Below, in pieces: positions 22,931 through 36,135 of a stretch of DNA of 64,000 nucleotides (its first letter is position 1; each line of letters begins with the position of its first letter). The stretch lies in contig CM060990.1 of NCBI GenBank assembly GCA_030765065.1, forward strand, positions 418,819,198-418,883,197. The letters run 5' to 3'. Origin of the DNA: Deroplatys truncata. Lineage: Eukaryota; Arthropoda; Insecta; Mantodea; Mantidae. The position numbers and the translations under genes are program-made. The notes beneath the pieces were generated by a model. The model was not told the DNA's origin and made no database searches. It saw only the letters and a program-made list of their open reading frames with translations.

Positions 22931-25900
22931 TATACGCATTCTCTGTGGAGTACAGCAAATATTTTATAATCCATGGCATTCTCAAAGCGAAGGCTTCGTA
23001 AATCCTTTTTAGTATTTTAGTAATGTATGAATTGAAATTAAGTGTTTTATAGCCCATGTCCGTCAGATAGAATAGGGCTTTTCAGTGGTGAAGTAATTGT
23101 CAATATCGGTTGAGTGGTTTTTGAAATTACCCTACCCCTACATAAAACCTTCTCTTTATAAAATTATAGTTCAGCAACTTTAGAAAACAAAACCCTTGGG
23201 AGGGGTAACTCACTTGGTCATGTATTCCCCCTCTCTAACTGCCTTGGGCGGGCATGCCTCTCCTACTCCTACGTCTGAGTCGCTGCTGAAGCACCACACG
23301 CCATAGTTTCGCCTAGTCCGTGTTTTATTTTGCTCTCACAAAATCGTTTATCACTATCCAACTGTAGAGGCAGGACTAAAGACAGAAGAGCATTGCAACA
23401 AAAATGCTGTTTGTCGATTGCTGTGACAGGCCACGCAAAGAGCAAGATGCAGCGGGCGTGAAAACTGTTTGCATATAACTAGTGATAGTAGTTCACATAC
23501 ATACGGTATTATCATGGGTTATCTTCCAAAAGTTAATTCACACTTTTTAGAGTATTCAGAGCCTTCACTCCCCCATCTATCTCTTCAAGGCAAAAAGTTC
23601 CTCGCTAATTGGTTTTCATAATACAAATTATTTCAATTGAAGTTTTACACAGAAAACTAGCGGCTTTAATTCTTTTATAAGGAGACCAATCACACATCAT
23701 TATTTCGAAACTGTGCTCTTTAACATACCTCTTACAGAAATGGAATACGGATTTTAGTTTGAGTTATCACGATGTAAACAAGATCTACACTATAAAATTG
23801 CTGTGCTCACAAGTGACGTGACACTCGTTTCCCGCGTATCAGCCCACTTTCTCTTTAAGACACCTCATTGGCTAACTCAATAGTTAAAGGCAAAAGACAA
23901 GTAAAGTGGGGGCGATTTATCCCTCCTGAATACTGGCGCAGTAGGTAGACCGAGGGATTTTACTAAGGTGTTATACTATAGCATAGATTTAAATGTTACT
24001 ATTTCTGCATCATTATGTTTTCCCAACGGAATTAATGCACATGAAATGCAACTTTATGATGTGCATTTGTGCAACTGAGTGAAATCTCTCTTTTTTCAAT
24101 ATATGATTAGGCACAATGTATTTATGTATAATAAAAGACACTAATTATATTTAAATGTAACGGAAGTCTAAAAATCATCATCAGCGAAAACAATGTTTTC
24201 TCAAAGTTTATGAAGTCTATCGTGTCTACGTTGACGCTGCGCCACTGCTTACGATCACCAGCCAAATAGTAACGATAGGAACATGTTTGGCACATTTAGG
24301 GCGGCTAAAATTTTAACACCCGTTCCCCATTTCGAAACCAGTCGTGCTAAACACCTGCTCTTAGAACTACTGGTTTGCAGTCAAGTACCACTCCATGAAG
24401 GTGTTACAACCCAGTGCACGAGTCCAACATATGTATCATGACTGTGCTCTGCTTCTAATGGTAATAAAAAGAACGTACTTAGGTGCAGTCTATCCTTTAA
24501 AACATGTCCTATAAAATCCTATAAAATAGATGGAATTTCAGTAAGAAAGTGAGCTATCATCCTTAGAGACACTCGACATCTGAACAAGCGCAGTGTCCCG
24601 CAAAGGGGACTTTTAAATTTCAAGCGGTCCATTGCTTAAACTTACATGCCGACTAATTTGTAAGCCCTACCTTCGGCTATGTCAGGTGACTTGCCAGTTT
24701 CCACAAATAATTCTGAAACATGAGATGCTATTGATGTGCCATTTTCAAAGACTAAAGCTCATACAAAGGTTCATATATGTAACCTATACAACGACACCAT
24801 AAATAACTGGAACTTATCTACATTTGCCTAAATAGCTGAACTAGGTTCAGGAATATCATTGCAATGGTAAAATCTATAAAATTTAATAATACAACTTCTG
24901 CTCTAAGTCCATCTTTAGCTCCAAGAAAATTTATTTCGCGGTTGATTTCTTCTATTTCTGTACTTTTATGCACAATTTCTTTGTCACCAATTTCTACAAT
25001 CACATCCTTCTCGTAAATTCTATTAGAAGTTCCTTAGAAATAGCTAATTTCAGGTTGCATCTTAATTGCCTCACGGTGAGAAACATTTGAAAAAAATCCC
25101 AGCACCAACGAACATCGTGATCCGTTGCGGTCTCTCATCCATGTCATTTCAAAGAAATTCTATTTGCTATAGGTATCTGATTATGTTGATGATTTGGGTC
25201 TGCCATTCACAAAACTAAATCAGGCCCACAATGATGTGAATTGCTTTAAATTTTAGCAGCGAATTCCCTACCATAAACTAGAATACACGAAGTACAGCAA
25301 AGTCATTATTCGTTACAGTATCTGAGCGACTTCATGATTCCTTGGAATTGGAAGGTGTCAAAAAAGTGTTATGTAAAACATTCATATTAAGTCAACATAC
25401 ATCTGTATTCTTCAATAGGTGCACTCTTGGATACCCACCAAATCTGTTTCTTCACATTCGTCAAGACCTTCACACTTATCAGAAGAACCACTGAACGTTT
25501 TGCTGAAGATTTCTTCGATTTCTTCATACGTGTCACATTGCTCAATTAGGCATTCAACGACAGAAATTTTACAATTTTTACTAATGCTCTGACACTACTT
25601 AGAAGCTTTCCTTTCACCTTTGTGCAATAAATGATGTCCATGCCATTAATAATGGCAAATGCAATGTTTTTATATCAACCATTCTATCTTTAATGCTAGC
25701 TACCTTAGTTGGAATTTAAATTAGATGTACGATTAATGTGACAGCAATTTCAACGTTTTCTATCTGCACCTTCCATTTTAGTTTTGAGAACATTTACAAC
25801 CCCTACCTCACGTTTTCAGACCACACTCGTAAACCATAATCAATTTTATCACACAGCAGACGTCTTACACTGGTTGCCGTTGCTTTCCAGAGGGTTATTT

Positions 25901-26520
25901 AACAAATTAAAACCATAATCGCTATATGAAACCAAAGGAACTTAACATAATGAGGATATAGTTCTATAATATAGGCTACAAAACTGAAGAACTATAGTTT
26001 CCGTTAGAATGCGATTGTTCCAATCATGTAAATGAACATTTCATCAAAAGGTAAGAACAGACATGCCAAATACATGAACTACACAATAAATAGGCACACT
26101 TTATGAAATTAGCAACATAGTTGGTTTCTTATGGTATAATCGGCCGCCGTCTCGAGAAATTTATGTTGAGAACGAAGTAATGGGGAAAATTGGCTTCATG
26201 GTACGGGAATAAGCGTTCACGCCGGCAGAGCCGTCTTTAACGTTACGTGCTCAGTTGTTTTCCCCCTTTTTAATCAAATTCTTGAGTTCTGGACTTCTAA
26301 GGGAAAGGGCTAATATAGTTTTAATAAAAAGGCAAAGTGAAAAGAATTTAATGACACACATAAGTTTGCAATAAATGCAACTATACTCTTGAGTTTCCCT
26401 TAATGTTTTAGCTACATTAACGTTTTGTACCCGGAATAGTAATTAATTTACTAAGACGCCAGATCGTAATGCAGCGTTCCGCAAACAGAATTAACAAATC
26501 AAAAATAATATTCAGACTTA
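22931..26520. other. About 3.6 kb with no supported gene
   Basis: A minus-strand stretch at 24818-25160 keeps a 61-codon frame (starts MIVEIGDKEIVHKS) and another near 25400-25560 reads acidic residues (CEGLDECEETDLVG). Both are near stops and frameshifts and could be remains of one old coding element. I could not assign a family. The rest is featureless AT-rich DNA. Confidence 0.35.
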
Positions 26521-26521
26521 T

Positions 26522-26915
26522 CGAGCCGGATGGCTTAGATGTATCGCAAAGGCTCCCATTCCGGAGGAACTTTTATTTCGAAACCACCATGGTGGGATTG
26601 CCCGTGTCTTTCCCTAGCCGCATAAGCGAATGGCGGTTTGAAGTACAATTTTCACGACCTCTAAAGGTACTAAAACCTAGGTGAAGAGTACAGTATGCAA
26701 CTCTTATGGCTGGTCACCATTAGCAGAAAATATGATAAGATAGGAAAGGACAGGACTAATTAACGGAGGGGACACCTAGTACCTCGACTCCGAATGGACC
26801 GTTTGTGCGTACACTCCTGAACGGATGAGGTGAGGGAACCGCAGGAGGTGTATGGGCTGCATAGTGGGCCGGCGCAAGTCGACAGAGACGCCCACGCTGT
26901 GTTGACAGGCAATAA
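26522..26915 (+). mobile_element. tRNA-derived SINE, divergent
   Basis: A head with A-box-like TGGCTTAGATG (about 26530) and a weak B box (TTTCGAAACC, about 26576) is followed by GTGTCTTTCCCTAGCCGCATAAGCGAATGGCGG, split here as the core pieces CTAGCCGCATAAGCG and AATGGCGG, resembling the GGCGAATGC core. A GC-richer part (26760-26900) may be its 3' half. Confidence 0.45.
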
Positions 26916-27935
26916 ATAAACTAATTTAAACTATATATAAACATACGGGGTGGTACTGTTTATTCTTGAAACACGGTTAGTTCGCACGGCATACATAAGT
27001 TGTTTTCCTTTATTTAAAATAAAGAGAGTTGAAGGTTGTTACACTACATCCTTTAGTTCAACGTGTATAATTCATTCCAAATGGCTGTGAATAAGTTTGA
27101 TCAGTGATCATCTTGTGAAACGGCTATTGCATTCATACGCCGCGTATTTTATACTGTCCAATAACGTTTGCCACGGATATCAACTAATTGCTGTCGTTCA
27201 CTTCATATGCTTGCAAGAATGCGATTTTATCAGATAAAACGTCAGCTCCTTACTGAACCGTAATAGTATCAGTACGCAGTGATGATTAATAGGCTTCCGT
27301 ATCCATCTCAACAGCACAATCAAACATAATTTACATTAGGATACAGGAGCAAGTTAATAAGAGTAACAGTTCACGTCAACATATCTTCATTGAAGTCATA
27401 CCTGCAGATAAATCAACAGCACCATTAATCGATTCTGGAGAAATTATTAAACCTGTTTCTCAATATCCACTTCAGCTTCCAATATCGAAAAACAGCAGAT
27501 TCCTTGCAACTTTCAAAATTGCTTTTTTAATCCATGCACATTCAAAGTGTAAATTTCAAATGAAATTACGTTCTTTAAAAAAAATGTGTATTTAATGTGT
27601 TTTAATTTTAGCTTATCTTAATTTATAAATTAACTATTTTCTCATTCCCACTGTTGGTAGCATTGGTCTTCCGTAACATATTCGATTGTTCATTCATTTA
27701 GTGCCATGATCTGACAGCTGAGACAATAGAGATTTGATTTTAAAGTAAGAAAAGAATTATTATTTTAATTACTATTTATATATTCTATTACATCTTATTC
27801 ACAAATAGCCTTAATAAATCTATTCGAAGTTATGAGTCTTAATAAATCCTATTCACAATCGCAAATCTATGGATAAACTCGTAAGCTCTCCTCGGATTAG
27901 CTATAACAATGTTATTTAGTAAGGTAATACTAATA
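26916..27935. other. Nothing recognised
   Basis: AT-rich sequence without ORFs over 60 codons or visible repeats. Confidence 0.5.
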
Positions 27936-28210
27936 GTAATAATAACGGTTTAAGTGGCGCAAAACTGCGGAGGTCATCAGCGCCACCCTCTGTCTATAGA
28001 TTTATTCAGGCCAATACATAAGCAATAAAATAAAACAAGCACAAGGTTAAGCAACTCAGAGTACAGAAGTAGAAAGAATAAACAAAATTACAGAAGCTAG
28101 AAAAAAAACTCGCAAATCAAAAGATACCAGAACTAAGTGTCAACAAACACAAACACTTGAGTTAGTACTGACACCGTTTGAAAGGCAGTAACACACCAGA
28201 AACTACACGA

Positions 28211-28336
28211 TTAAATTATGTTTAGGAAACCACTAAATTTAACGTAGCGAAAAAGCTTGGCGATAGTGGCAGAGTCATCCCCTAAAACCTTAATTAAACT
28301 AGCGGAGGGTCCAACTCGTTCGCGAAGGGCGCAATA
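28211..28336 (-). pseudogene. C-terminal remnant of I-like ORF2
   Basis: The minus strand reads about 40 codons, including LGDDSATIAKLFRYVKFSG, to a TAA at 28213-28211. The phrase corresponds in position and pattern to the ORF2 end of the first I-like element (LADDAHAVECLLRFI). The upstream ORF2 has been deleted. Confidence 0.65.
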
Positions 28337-28435
28337 GAAACAACACTAGGTAAGGAAATGCTTCCTTAATGTGAAATATGTTTATAACAAGGTATTACAA
28401 CTATTGTATTATTTAATCAATGTAAAGTATACAAT

Positions 28436-28437
<2 letters not shown>

Positions 28438-28479
<42 letters not shown>
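28438..28479. repeat. (ATT)n microsatellite, about 14 units
   Basis: Pure ATT run within the stretch that replaces the missing ORF2. On the minus strand it reads (AAT)n, which could also be the tail of an inserted element. Confidence 0.95.
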
Positions 28480-28680
28480 GTACCCGTATGTATGGATATA
28501 AGTCGCGATATGGCCTAGTAATCAAAGCGACTATAAATAAAGAAAAATAACTGTTAATGGTATATTGCAGTGGAAACGGCGAGGCGGGGATTCACCCTTC
28601 ATATTCCACAGCAAAAAGGCCATAAGAAACAAAGGAGAAAAGGGAAACTAATAACAAACCGGGGAAAACGGCAGAAACCC

Positions 28681-30399
28681 TTAAAAGTCGAGTCTGCCTC
28701 GACAGTTCCAAACGATTTCGATACATATCTGTTTTTTCCGTTCGTGAACCTTAGACGTCAAGTTCTTATTTCTGGAAGTTGGCGACAAAGATGGTTTTGA
28801 AGGCTTCTGCTTTAAAGACTTATCCGTAGCGCTGGCAGCAGTGGTGGACTTCACAGCAGCTTTGGACTTCTTCCGAGTCGGTAATTTAACACTGGTCATC
28901 GCAGGTAAAATGTTTGCTACAGAAATGTCGGCAGGGGCCCAGGACAGATCCACAGAAGCAGCCACGCACGACTCCTTGGAAAAAGGAGACGGCACAACAG
29001 CAGGTGTGGAAGAAATGTCCCTATCCATACCACTAGTAGATGGAGAACTGATGTCCGCGGTGCAGCCAGAGACAGCGGGGAGAGAAGGCACAGCAGAAAG
29101 CACTGGTGGATGAAAAACATCCAACGTGTCTAAATTCCCAGAATTGCTGGACGTCGATGACGGAGTACCGGAGGTGGAACACCGTAAAGCTGTGGCAGAA
29201 GGAGTACCCCTATCACATTTCGGAGGTTCCCACCGTAGTAAATGTGGTGAACAGGTAATTCCATCGAGGGAACCAAGATCAGCATCCTTCAGGTCGGTAT
29301 CCATAGATTAGTCTGTTGGATTACCCACTTCAAGTGACGGTCGGAATGTCGAAGGTTCCCGACGCTGATGAGATTGGGGAGAAGGAAAACGCTGACGGGA
29401 AGGCTTGGAAGATTCCAAAGGAGTGGAAAGGGGAGAGGGCTGGAAAGGAAGGAGGGTGGGGATAGAAGAATTGCCATTATGGCTAGCTCGTGAAATCAGG
29501 TACAAATGCAGGTACAGTTCAACTTCGAAAAAACAGGATTAGTAATAGCTGCAGACCGAAGAACCTGACTAAAGGATCAGTGAGCTAACTTCGTGGGAAA
29601 GAACAAGCAAAGTTTCTCCTTCACCTCTCGATAGCCATGTTTTTCCTTAACTAGCAGTTCTTGAATGACGTATTCTTCCTTATACACAGGGCAACTGCGA
29701 CAGTATGCAGGATGAGCTCCCTCACAATTCACACATTTGGAGATAGAAGGTGCAATGAGAACAGTCGTGTCGATTTGTTTCACACCGAGGACATAAAGGC
29801 TGCCGCTTACAGGATAATGTTGTATGTCCGAATCCTTGACAAGAGAAACAACGTAGAGAATTGGGAACATATTGACGAACATGCAGTATTCCATAGCCAG
29901 CCTTAAATGTGGGAGGAAGCTGCCTTAAGTCAAAAGTCAGAAAGACCGTTCTGGTAGGTAGCTGTTCCGCACCCTCCCGCCGCAGGAGCCGTTTAGCTGC
30001 ACTCAGCCCTTGGCTAGAGAGGACGTATAAGGCAGAGGAAGTCACAACACCTCGGCAGACATTAAAGGAAGCATGTGGCTCAACAATAACGTCTTGGGTT
30101 CCAAAGGAATGTACCTGGAGTAAACGAAGGGACTGTGGATCGTCCTTAGTCAATATCAGTAAAGACGCCTTGTGCTTCCAGGTACAGTTATGAACTGGTC
30201 CAGCTATTTTGTCCAAGGTGGCCTGAACCACGAATGGGTTCAAAGAACTAAACGGTGTTTGGTCTGGTGTAGCTGAGCGCATGATTAAATAACGAGGAGT
30301 GTCACACTTTCCTGACGTAGAAACATTTACTTTCGAGACAAGCTCAACCATAAGTCTCTTTTTAGATGTTACTAGACGATAATCATTAGTAATGTCCAT
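28681..30399 (-). pseudogene. ORF1 (Gag-like) of the second I-like element
   Basis: A nucleic-acid-binding protein homologous to the ORF1 at 2.6 kb: both have NPFVVQ or NPFIVQ, then IAG, then the CRGV motif, LPTRTVFLTFD and GYGILHVRQYVPNSLRC. Knuckles: CFSCQGFGHTTLSC, then CPRCETNRHDCSHC-like, and the third (CVNCEGAHPAYCRSC) in another frame (29894-29577). The frame then returns (29505 downward) to a proline/serine-rich tail that ends at 28681. The start is placed at 30399 (MDITNDY), since codons upstream read leader. Breaks: a frameshift near 29760, another near 29540 and a stop near 29307. The 3' end overlaps the ORF2 start (WNCRG). Confidence 0.82.
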
Positions 30400-30640
30400 A
30401 GCTCCAGTGAATACCATGCACGGAGAGACGCCACTGGACTCCGTGCCAGGTCGAACCTCATGGCGGTTCTGAACGGCGTCGACCTGAGACCTCGCGCCGC
30501 CCCGGCTATCCTCCAAGGGAGTAGGAACAGAGCTTTATTACGGGCAGGGTAGTTAACCCTAATCCAGCCCCCGAAACCCGGAGTACCGGTGGCACGGGAC
30601 CCCGGGAGCAGCAATCCCGTACTTACCGAATTAAGCACTT

Positions 30641-30905
30641 GGGGAGATTAAGTATTAGGGCTCGGATTCTTAGGTAAATACATATTTTGTTTGCGTCGTA
30701 ATATAAACTTGAAATTAAGTTTAATGTTTTGGATATTCACACCGGAGCATATATTTTAGATTTTATTTCACATAAAAACACATTTTCTTATTTATGTAAA
30801 TAAATGTGTTCGGATATTCACATACATCGCATAAAAACACATTATAGGAGCCTATTTAAGATAATTTTTAACAAGTTGGCATCCAACCTATTGAATGTCT
30901 AATTA
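30641..30905. other. Short non-coding gap with a partial direct repeat
   Basis: GGATATTCACA and ATAAAAACACATT occur together twice (about 30730-30790 and 30810-30845). Confidence 0.5.
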
Positions 30906-31230
30906 CGTCTAATTGATCAGCGTCTTCGAGATTGTGGTCAGTTCCAGGTAAAGAAAGTAGATTCAGGAAAGAATCGAAATACTCGTATGTGGGCGTTAAA
31001 CTTTGAAAACGAGGTGCTGCAGAGGTTTGAAAATAATCCACGAACTAGCACTCGAGCTGTGGCTTATTCTATGGGTAACAGCCACATACCTGTATGGTAA
31101 GCTTTAAGTGAGTATGAAAAGCACCCTTTTCATATCCAGAAAGTACAAACATTAATCCCAGATGATTATCCTAAGATACAACAATTTGCTGGTACATAGT
31201 TACCGCTGACAATGAGCCTGATTCGGTTTC
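30906..31230 (+). pseudogene. Fragment of a mariner-like transposase, same family as at 57.8 kb
   Basis: A close DNA match to 57965-58290. Both contain CAGTTCCAGGTAAAGAAAG (with one difference), GATTCAGGAAAGAATCGAA, GCAGAGGTTTGAAAATAATCC and GAGTATGAAAAG. The translation shows NFENEVLQRFENNPRT and the helix-turn-helix region. Only about 325 bp survive; the catalytic region is absent. No TIRs were found. Confidence 0.75.
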
Positions 31231-33667
31231 TTCAAGGAAAAAATAACCTTCCTGTGTGTGGCGTGTGTATCAAAAGTCCCAATATTGTATGCTTAGTGCA
31301 ATTGTCTTAATGAGATCACACGCAAACTCAACAAGATTTAAACTTTAAGACAATCAGAGCTATTTCGAGAGCTAACACATTTGGTGACAAAGTTGCCAAC
31401 TGCAATTAATTGTGCTTCAGGTTATTTGATGCAAACCGTTCTATTACTTACCATGTAGTGAATGTAGGTTGTCAAGCATTTAAGCACTTTGATTTTCTAT
31501 ATTTCGTGCAAGCAATATCATATTATCAAAAATCATATATTTAAAAGAATTAGCGTAGAAATTATCCTTTAATACTTTCAATGCAAAATAAAAGCCTGCA
31601 TTCTAATTGGTGTGGTTTCGGAGCACCCTATTTCTTCTGCTGTGCAATATATGTATCTGCAGTACAAACTATGAGCTATATTACTAAAACCAAGAGTACA
31701 ACAGTCATTGCAGGGCCATTTTAAGTGTTTCTGTAGGAAGAAACAAATAAGTTTGCCTTCAAGATAATCCATATTTATTTTGGACAAATGAAAGCAATAA
31801 TAGGATAAACAAATTTCGCCACGTCCTATAACTACCCATTCTACAATAAACTAGCATAGGTACTTTGCGAACTTCCTGAAATTGAAACCCATAAAACTTT
31901 TGCTGGTTCAGCAAAGCGTACTATTTTACGATGATATGAAATTTAGAGTGCGTAAAATGTTCAGAGGAGTAAATGTACAAAAGCTGAAAGTAAAACAACT
32001 GGGAATTCCGTTTTATAACCACCCTTGAAGACCTGGTAGTGCTACTACTTTCCGTCACACATGCTGAAATATTTCTTGGTAGCACAATAAATATTTACTG
32101 AAGCAAAGAACACCCTTCCTGGGCTATCGGACTTCTAGTCCGCGTTTTACTTTCATAACACGAAAATCGGAAACATCTGCAAACATAGAAAGAGAATAAG
32201 ACCAGCAATTAACGTGATACAGTTGACTTTACAATTCACGTCGTCCATCGCTGAATGTTCACACCCATTTACTACTGTTAGCTCTAATGGTGTAATAAAT
32301 TTTAAATCCACACACTATGCATTTTGTTACAGCCCAGTGAAGGGGAACCATGATCGTGATGAAGGATAGGCAAGCTCCGATAAGGACAGATACGCTCTGG
32401 CCTATCACAGTACTGTATAACAATTAGCGCGGTACATTCTGGCTCTAATCTGAAGTTAGAATATAATGCTTTGCCATGCTCATGGTGAAAATCTGTAACA
32501 CTTTGAATCTGCCCACAAAGCCTTGAAAACGCCTCCTTTGCCGTTAAGTCGTAAATAGGTCTTCTCTTCTCGTATATTTTACGGGCAACTCGTAAAATTT
32601 GGCAAGTATGAACTAAGTACTACGTAACTAAGTTAACGTCACACTGTGTGAAAAGTTGCATTCTTTCAATTGAATTCTGCTTGTGCTACATATATCATGG
32701 ATGCAGAAAATCAGGGTTACGTTACTAATTTTGAATTTAAATAAAATGCTATAAAATTACCGCAAATGGAGTAATGATTTGCAGGAAAGATATAGTGAGA
32801 TTATTAAGTAATTTTCATTTCAGTCATTCAAAAATCACAAAGCAAAATGCTCCCTAATCCTACCCTTATATCAGCGATGACGAACCTTTCCCCACTAGTG
32901 AGACACATTAAGTTAGGTTGCTTATTTTTTCGTCAAGTGTCACCCGATATTTTCCTCCAAACAATCGTCAGGAACACACTTTCCCTTCCAACCTTCCAAA
33001 TTACCTTTTACGAGTACGTTTTATATAGTTAATTATATCGAAATGCTTGTTTCTTAGCCCATTTTACTCATACCGCTGAAATTAAAATTAAAAAAAGCAT
33101 TGTTTAAGAAAAAATATATTCATACTTTGCTTTAAGGTAAAATTATTATTAAAACATATTATTCTATACAATTTAAAAAACTTCTTTAATATAGAATAAT
33201 GTTAAAACAAACTAAGTTATATTGCCGATGAACTTTTAAATGAAGTATTATACTGCATTTAATGTACAATTGTTGCTGGGCCTTACTGTCAATGCCGTTT
33301 ATACAATAAATTGCTTGTTTTTTGTGTATTGCTTGACATTTTATGAAATGAGCTCTTAATTCTTATTTTAATAATGAAGAGAAATTCTATGATTTGTTTG
33401 GAAATAATTCTGTATATTACATGAATTAGTGTGTTTCAGCCACATTGGAGTAAAGCTATCCCGAAAATGGACAGAAAAAGGTTTTATTCTTCGTTTATTT
33501 TTTTCCCTATTTTGTGTATCATGAACTGACTCCAAAGTCCGATAAGCACTATTGAAAATTCTGCCACTATTCCTTCTTATTTTTTGCTTACCGGTACCGA
33601 AAATAAATTTACTGAAAATATACATCACGTACAATGGCTTCATAAAAAATAAGCAAGTTGTTAATAA

Positions 33668-33695
33668 CAATAATAATAATAATAATAATAATAAT
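33668..33695. repeat. (AAT)n microsatellite
   Basis: About nine uninterrupted AAT units. Confidence 0.95.
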
Positions 33696-35349
33696 ATAAT
33701 GCGTCCTGGTGCCTGTTAGCGACACACATGTCATAACTTCGCCATCTCTGCTGTGAAAAATGTTGGGTTAAAAGTGAGGCAGCAGACCATTAATATATTG
33801 AGCTAGGGCCATTGCACGAAACAATAGAGAAAAGAACAAACAGAATAGTGGTGCTTTGGAGAGAGGTCTTGAAACATGTAGGATTCCCGCCACCAAGTCA
33901 GGGTTTCCACGCGCTAAATCTACATGTCTTTTCGTAACGCCCCACCCCCTGATTGCATACAATAAATTAGTTGAAGTATTCCGGGATACTGTTTCAGAAA
34001 AAAATGGATTCATTTCATACATTTACTCATAGTCTACTATAACTTAGGCTACATCTTGTGAGTACCAGTCGTCCTTATCAGATTATGAAATTAAATGAAA
34101 CAAAACATTACTCTTGAGATAATTATGCAATGAAACATACGTTGTATCTTTAAAATCACATTGTAACAATAGAATAGGTTTAACAGGGGTCACTCGAAAC
34201 CTACGTATTTCATTAGTCCAGTGGTTGTTCATTAAGGAAGAAATCCTTTAGCACTATGCCCTAGCAATAAAAATTGAACGGCCCGTTTCCACAACTCTAA
34301 ATATTGCTCAGAACTATTTCAGAACTTTAAAAACGTTAACTTAGTTATCAGCGGCTAAAAAATGCCGAAAGTATTTTATTCCAGTTCTTGGGACACAAAT
34401 TTACTCAATAACTGACCGAATGCCAAGGAGTCATCCTTTTTCCAGTAGATAGTTCATTCTGCTTCAAACTGGAACCTTATTTCACAAACTCATTCAAATT
34501 CACGGATATAGGCAAAATTCAACCACGTGCAACATAATTAATGCATTCACGCAGAAGTCACACACTTCATTACGAAACCCTGCAATAATTCTGTCGTCAA
34601 TTTCATCTATTATGCGGTTCAAATCTCTTGACCTTTGAGGCGTGTCCACTAAACGGCAGTAGCGAATAGCAGCAGTGCAGCGTTGCCTCGTACGGACAGT
34701 ACACCTCGCCGCTGGTAAAACTCTAATTGAAATATCATGTGCGCGCATGCGTAGTTCATATTTCAGAAAAGCAACAAGTAGTTAGAATAAAAGGTGACGT
34801 TTCTCTTAACAAGTACAAAAAAGAATCATATTTTTACACCCTATTTTTCGCCATTAATTTATAATTATCTTTCGTGATGTTTAAACGTAAACGTGAACTT
34901 TTAGTCATAGACATGCTTGTAATAGTAATAAATCCATTGCTGTCGTAGTTATTACTTTATATATCGTTATGCTATAGACATAATTATCACTTAATAATGT
35001 GTAATCCTCCATGTCCTAAATAATTTTGAAATAGGTTATTCCACGAGGTTTTCTAATACAGTTACAAACTCGTCATGAAAATCCTTTCGAAGCCCTCTGA
35101 CGCAGCTCTACAAAACCATACATGACTTTTTTTTTAAAATAAATAGCGTCATATATGGTTTTGTTTCACAGAATAATACCATTGGCAAACCAATAATTAA
35201 GTGCATTTTAATGGTTATTATGCTTATTTCTGCATGATGCAGAGTCCCAGAATCAACCACGTATCCGTTACGTGAGAAGAGCGTGTTGTGATTTTTAGAA
35301 AATTCAACACCTCGTTACTTGGAATGCACTACCCCAAAAAATAAATAAT

Positions 35350-35375
35350 CAATAATAATAATAATAATAATAATA
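35350..35375. repeat. (AAT)n microsatellite
   Basis: About nine uninterrupted AAT units. Confidence 0.95.
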
Positions 35376-35641
35376 AGCTATATAAAGCATAAACCAACAG
35401 AACGTTAAGCAAAGAATCAGTAACTGCTATCGCATTTTCGAGGAAGCATCAACAATGGAATTCATTGCACCATTGACGCGATAGCTCAAGGTTAAAACAA
35501 ACACTGATAAAGCCAAAAAAAAACCAACAAAAAACCCACTGCCGGTGTACTTTTTAAAACACGCTTGTGACTCAGCTGTGAATTCAGTTCTTGCAGCGAT
35601 AGGTTTGTCCTAGCGTTTATAAAGTTAGCTATTTCATAAAA

Positions 35642-35995
35642 ATGTCGCTTAGTACGCCCTGTAGTGACAGTGGATATAGCAGTAAGGTTAGGGCTGCTGT
35701 CTTCAATTTGTACAATTTCTTTAAAGAGTATGCCAACGAAGAAAACGCAAAAATCTTAACTGAACGAAATGTCAAAAACTTACGGATGAGGCGTGTTCAT
35801 TAAATGCATCAACTGTTTCACGTGTGTGTAGACAAGCAAATTATTTACATCGACGAGAAAGCATATACGCTTACCTAGGAGAATGACAAAACTGGACGAT
35901 CGAAAAAGATGTATGGCGCAGAGTTTTTTAATTTTATGATGAACGTGATATCGAGGACGAGGGTATCCTGTTAGCTGTGCCAGTTGAATAACAAA
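35642..35995 (+). pseudogene. N-terminal fragment of an IS630/Tc1/mariner-type transposase
   Basis: An ATG at 35642 opens a 53-codon frame (SSKVRAAVFNLYNFFKEY) that resembles the helix-turn-helix start of the transposase at 11.5 kb. After frame changes the DNA encodes KLDD, then FFNFYDERDIEDEGILL, which aligns in pattern with IDDFDKCVIRCTIHNFYVEE of that gene. The catalytic part is missing. It is probably a different lineage of the same superfamily. Confidence 0.55.
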
Positions 35996-36135
35996 GGACG
36001 CATAGAAAGGTATGTTTTTTTATTTCTCTATTTGTGTATTACATTTCCATTATCGTGTCTTCTTGTTTTCTTGTAGTGTTTAACTGAACATTGCGATAGC
36101 ATTTATAACAAACGCGTAACGTTCTGACGAAATTT

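Larger units (their letters stand above)
27936..30640 (-). mobile_element. Internally deleted I-like retrotransposon, minus strand
   Basis: From high to low coordinate it has a GC-rich 5' leader (30640-30400), ORF1, the first residues of ORF2 (IEIVWNCRG near 28700), then about 340 bp of unrelated sequence, then the last codons of ORF2 (end at 28211) and a 3' UTR that ends in GGCGCTGATGACC...GCGCC near 27960. That ending matches the 3' end of the element at 2.0-7.9 kb. The tail reads TTATTATTACTATT. Most of ORF2 (endonuclease, RT, RNase H) is gone. A target duplication was not found. Confidence 0.75.
31231..35640. other. About 4.4 kb without a supported gene
   Basis: AT-rich sequence with two AAT microsatellites (33668-33695, 35350-35375). 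The minus-strand ORFs at 33368, 33768 and 34500 show no family resemblance. Confidence 0.45.

Noticed and set aside
24818..25560. Decayed gene on the minus strand (MIVEIGDKEIV and CEGLDECEETD segments)
   Set aside because: The frames are short and broken and I could not place them in any family; kept only as a note in the gap description.
28841..29113. 90-codon plus-strand ORF
   Set aside because: Antisense shadow of the Pro/Ser-rich tail of the minus-strand ORF1.
27891..30668. CTCGGATT at 27891-27898 and 30661-30668 as target duplication of the second I-like element
   Set aside because: The copies lie 20-40 bp away from the apparent element ends, so an 8-base match could be chance.
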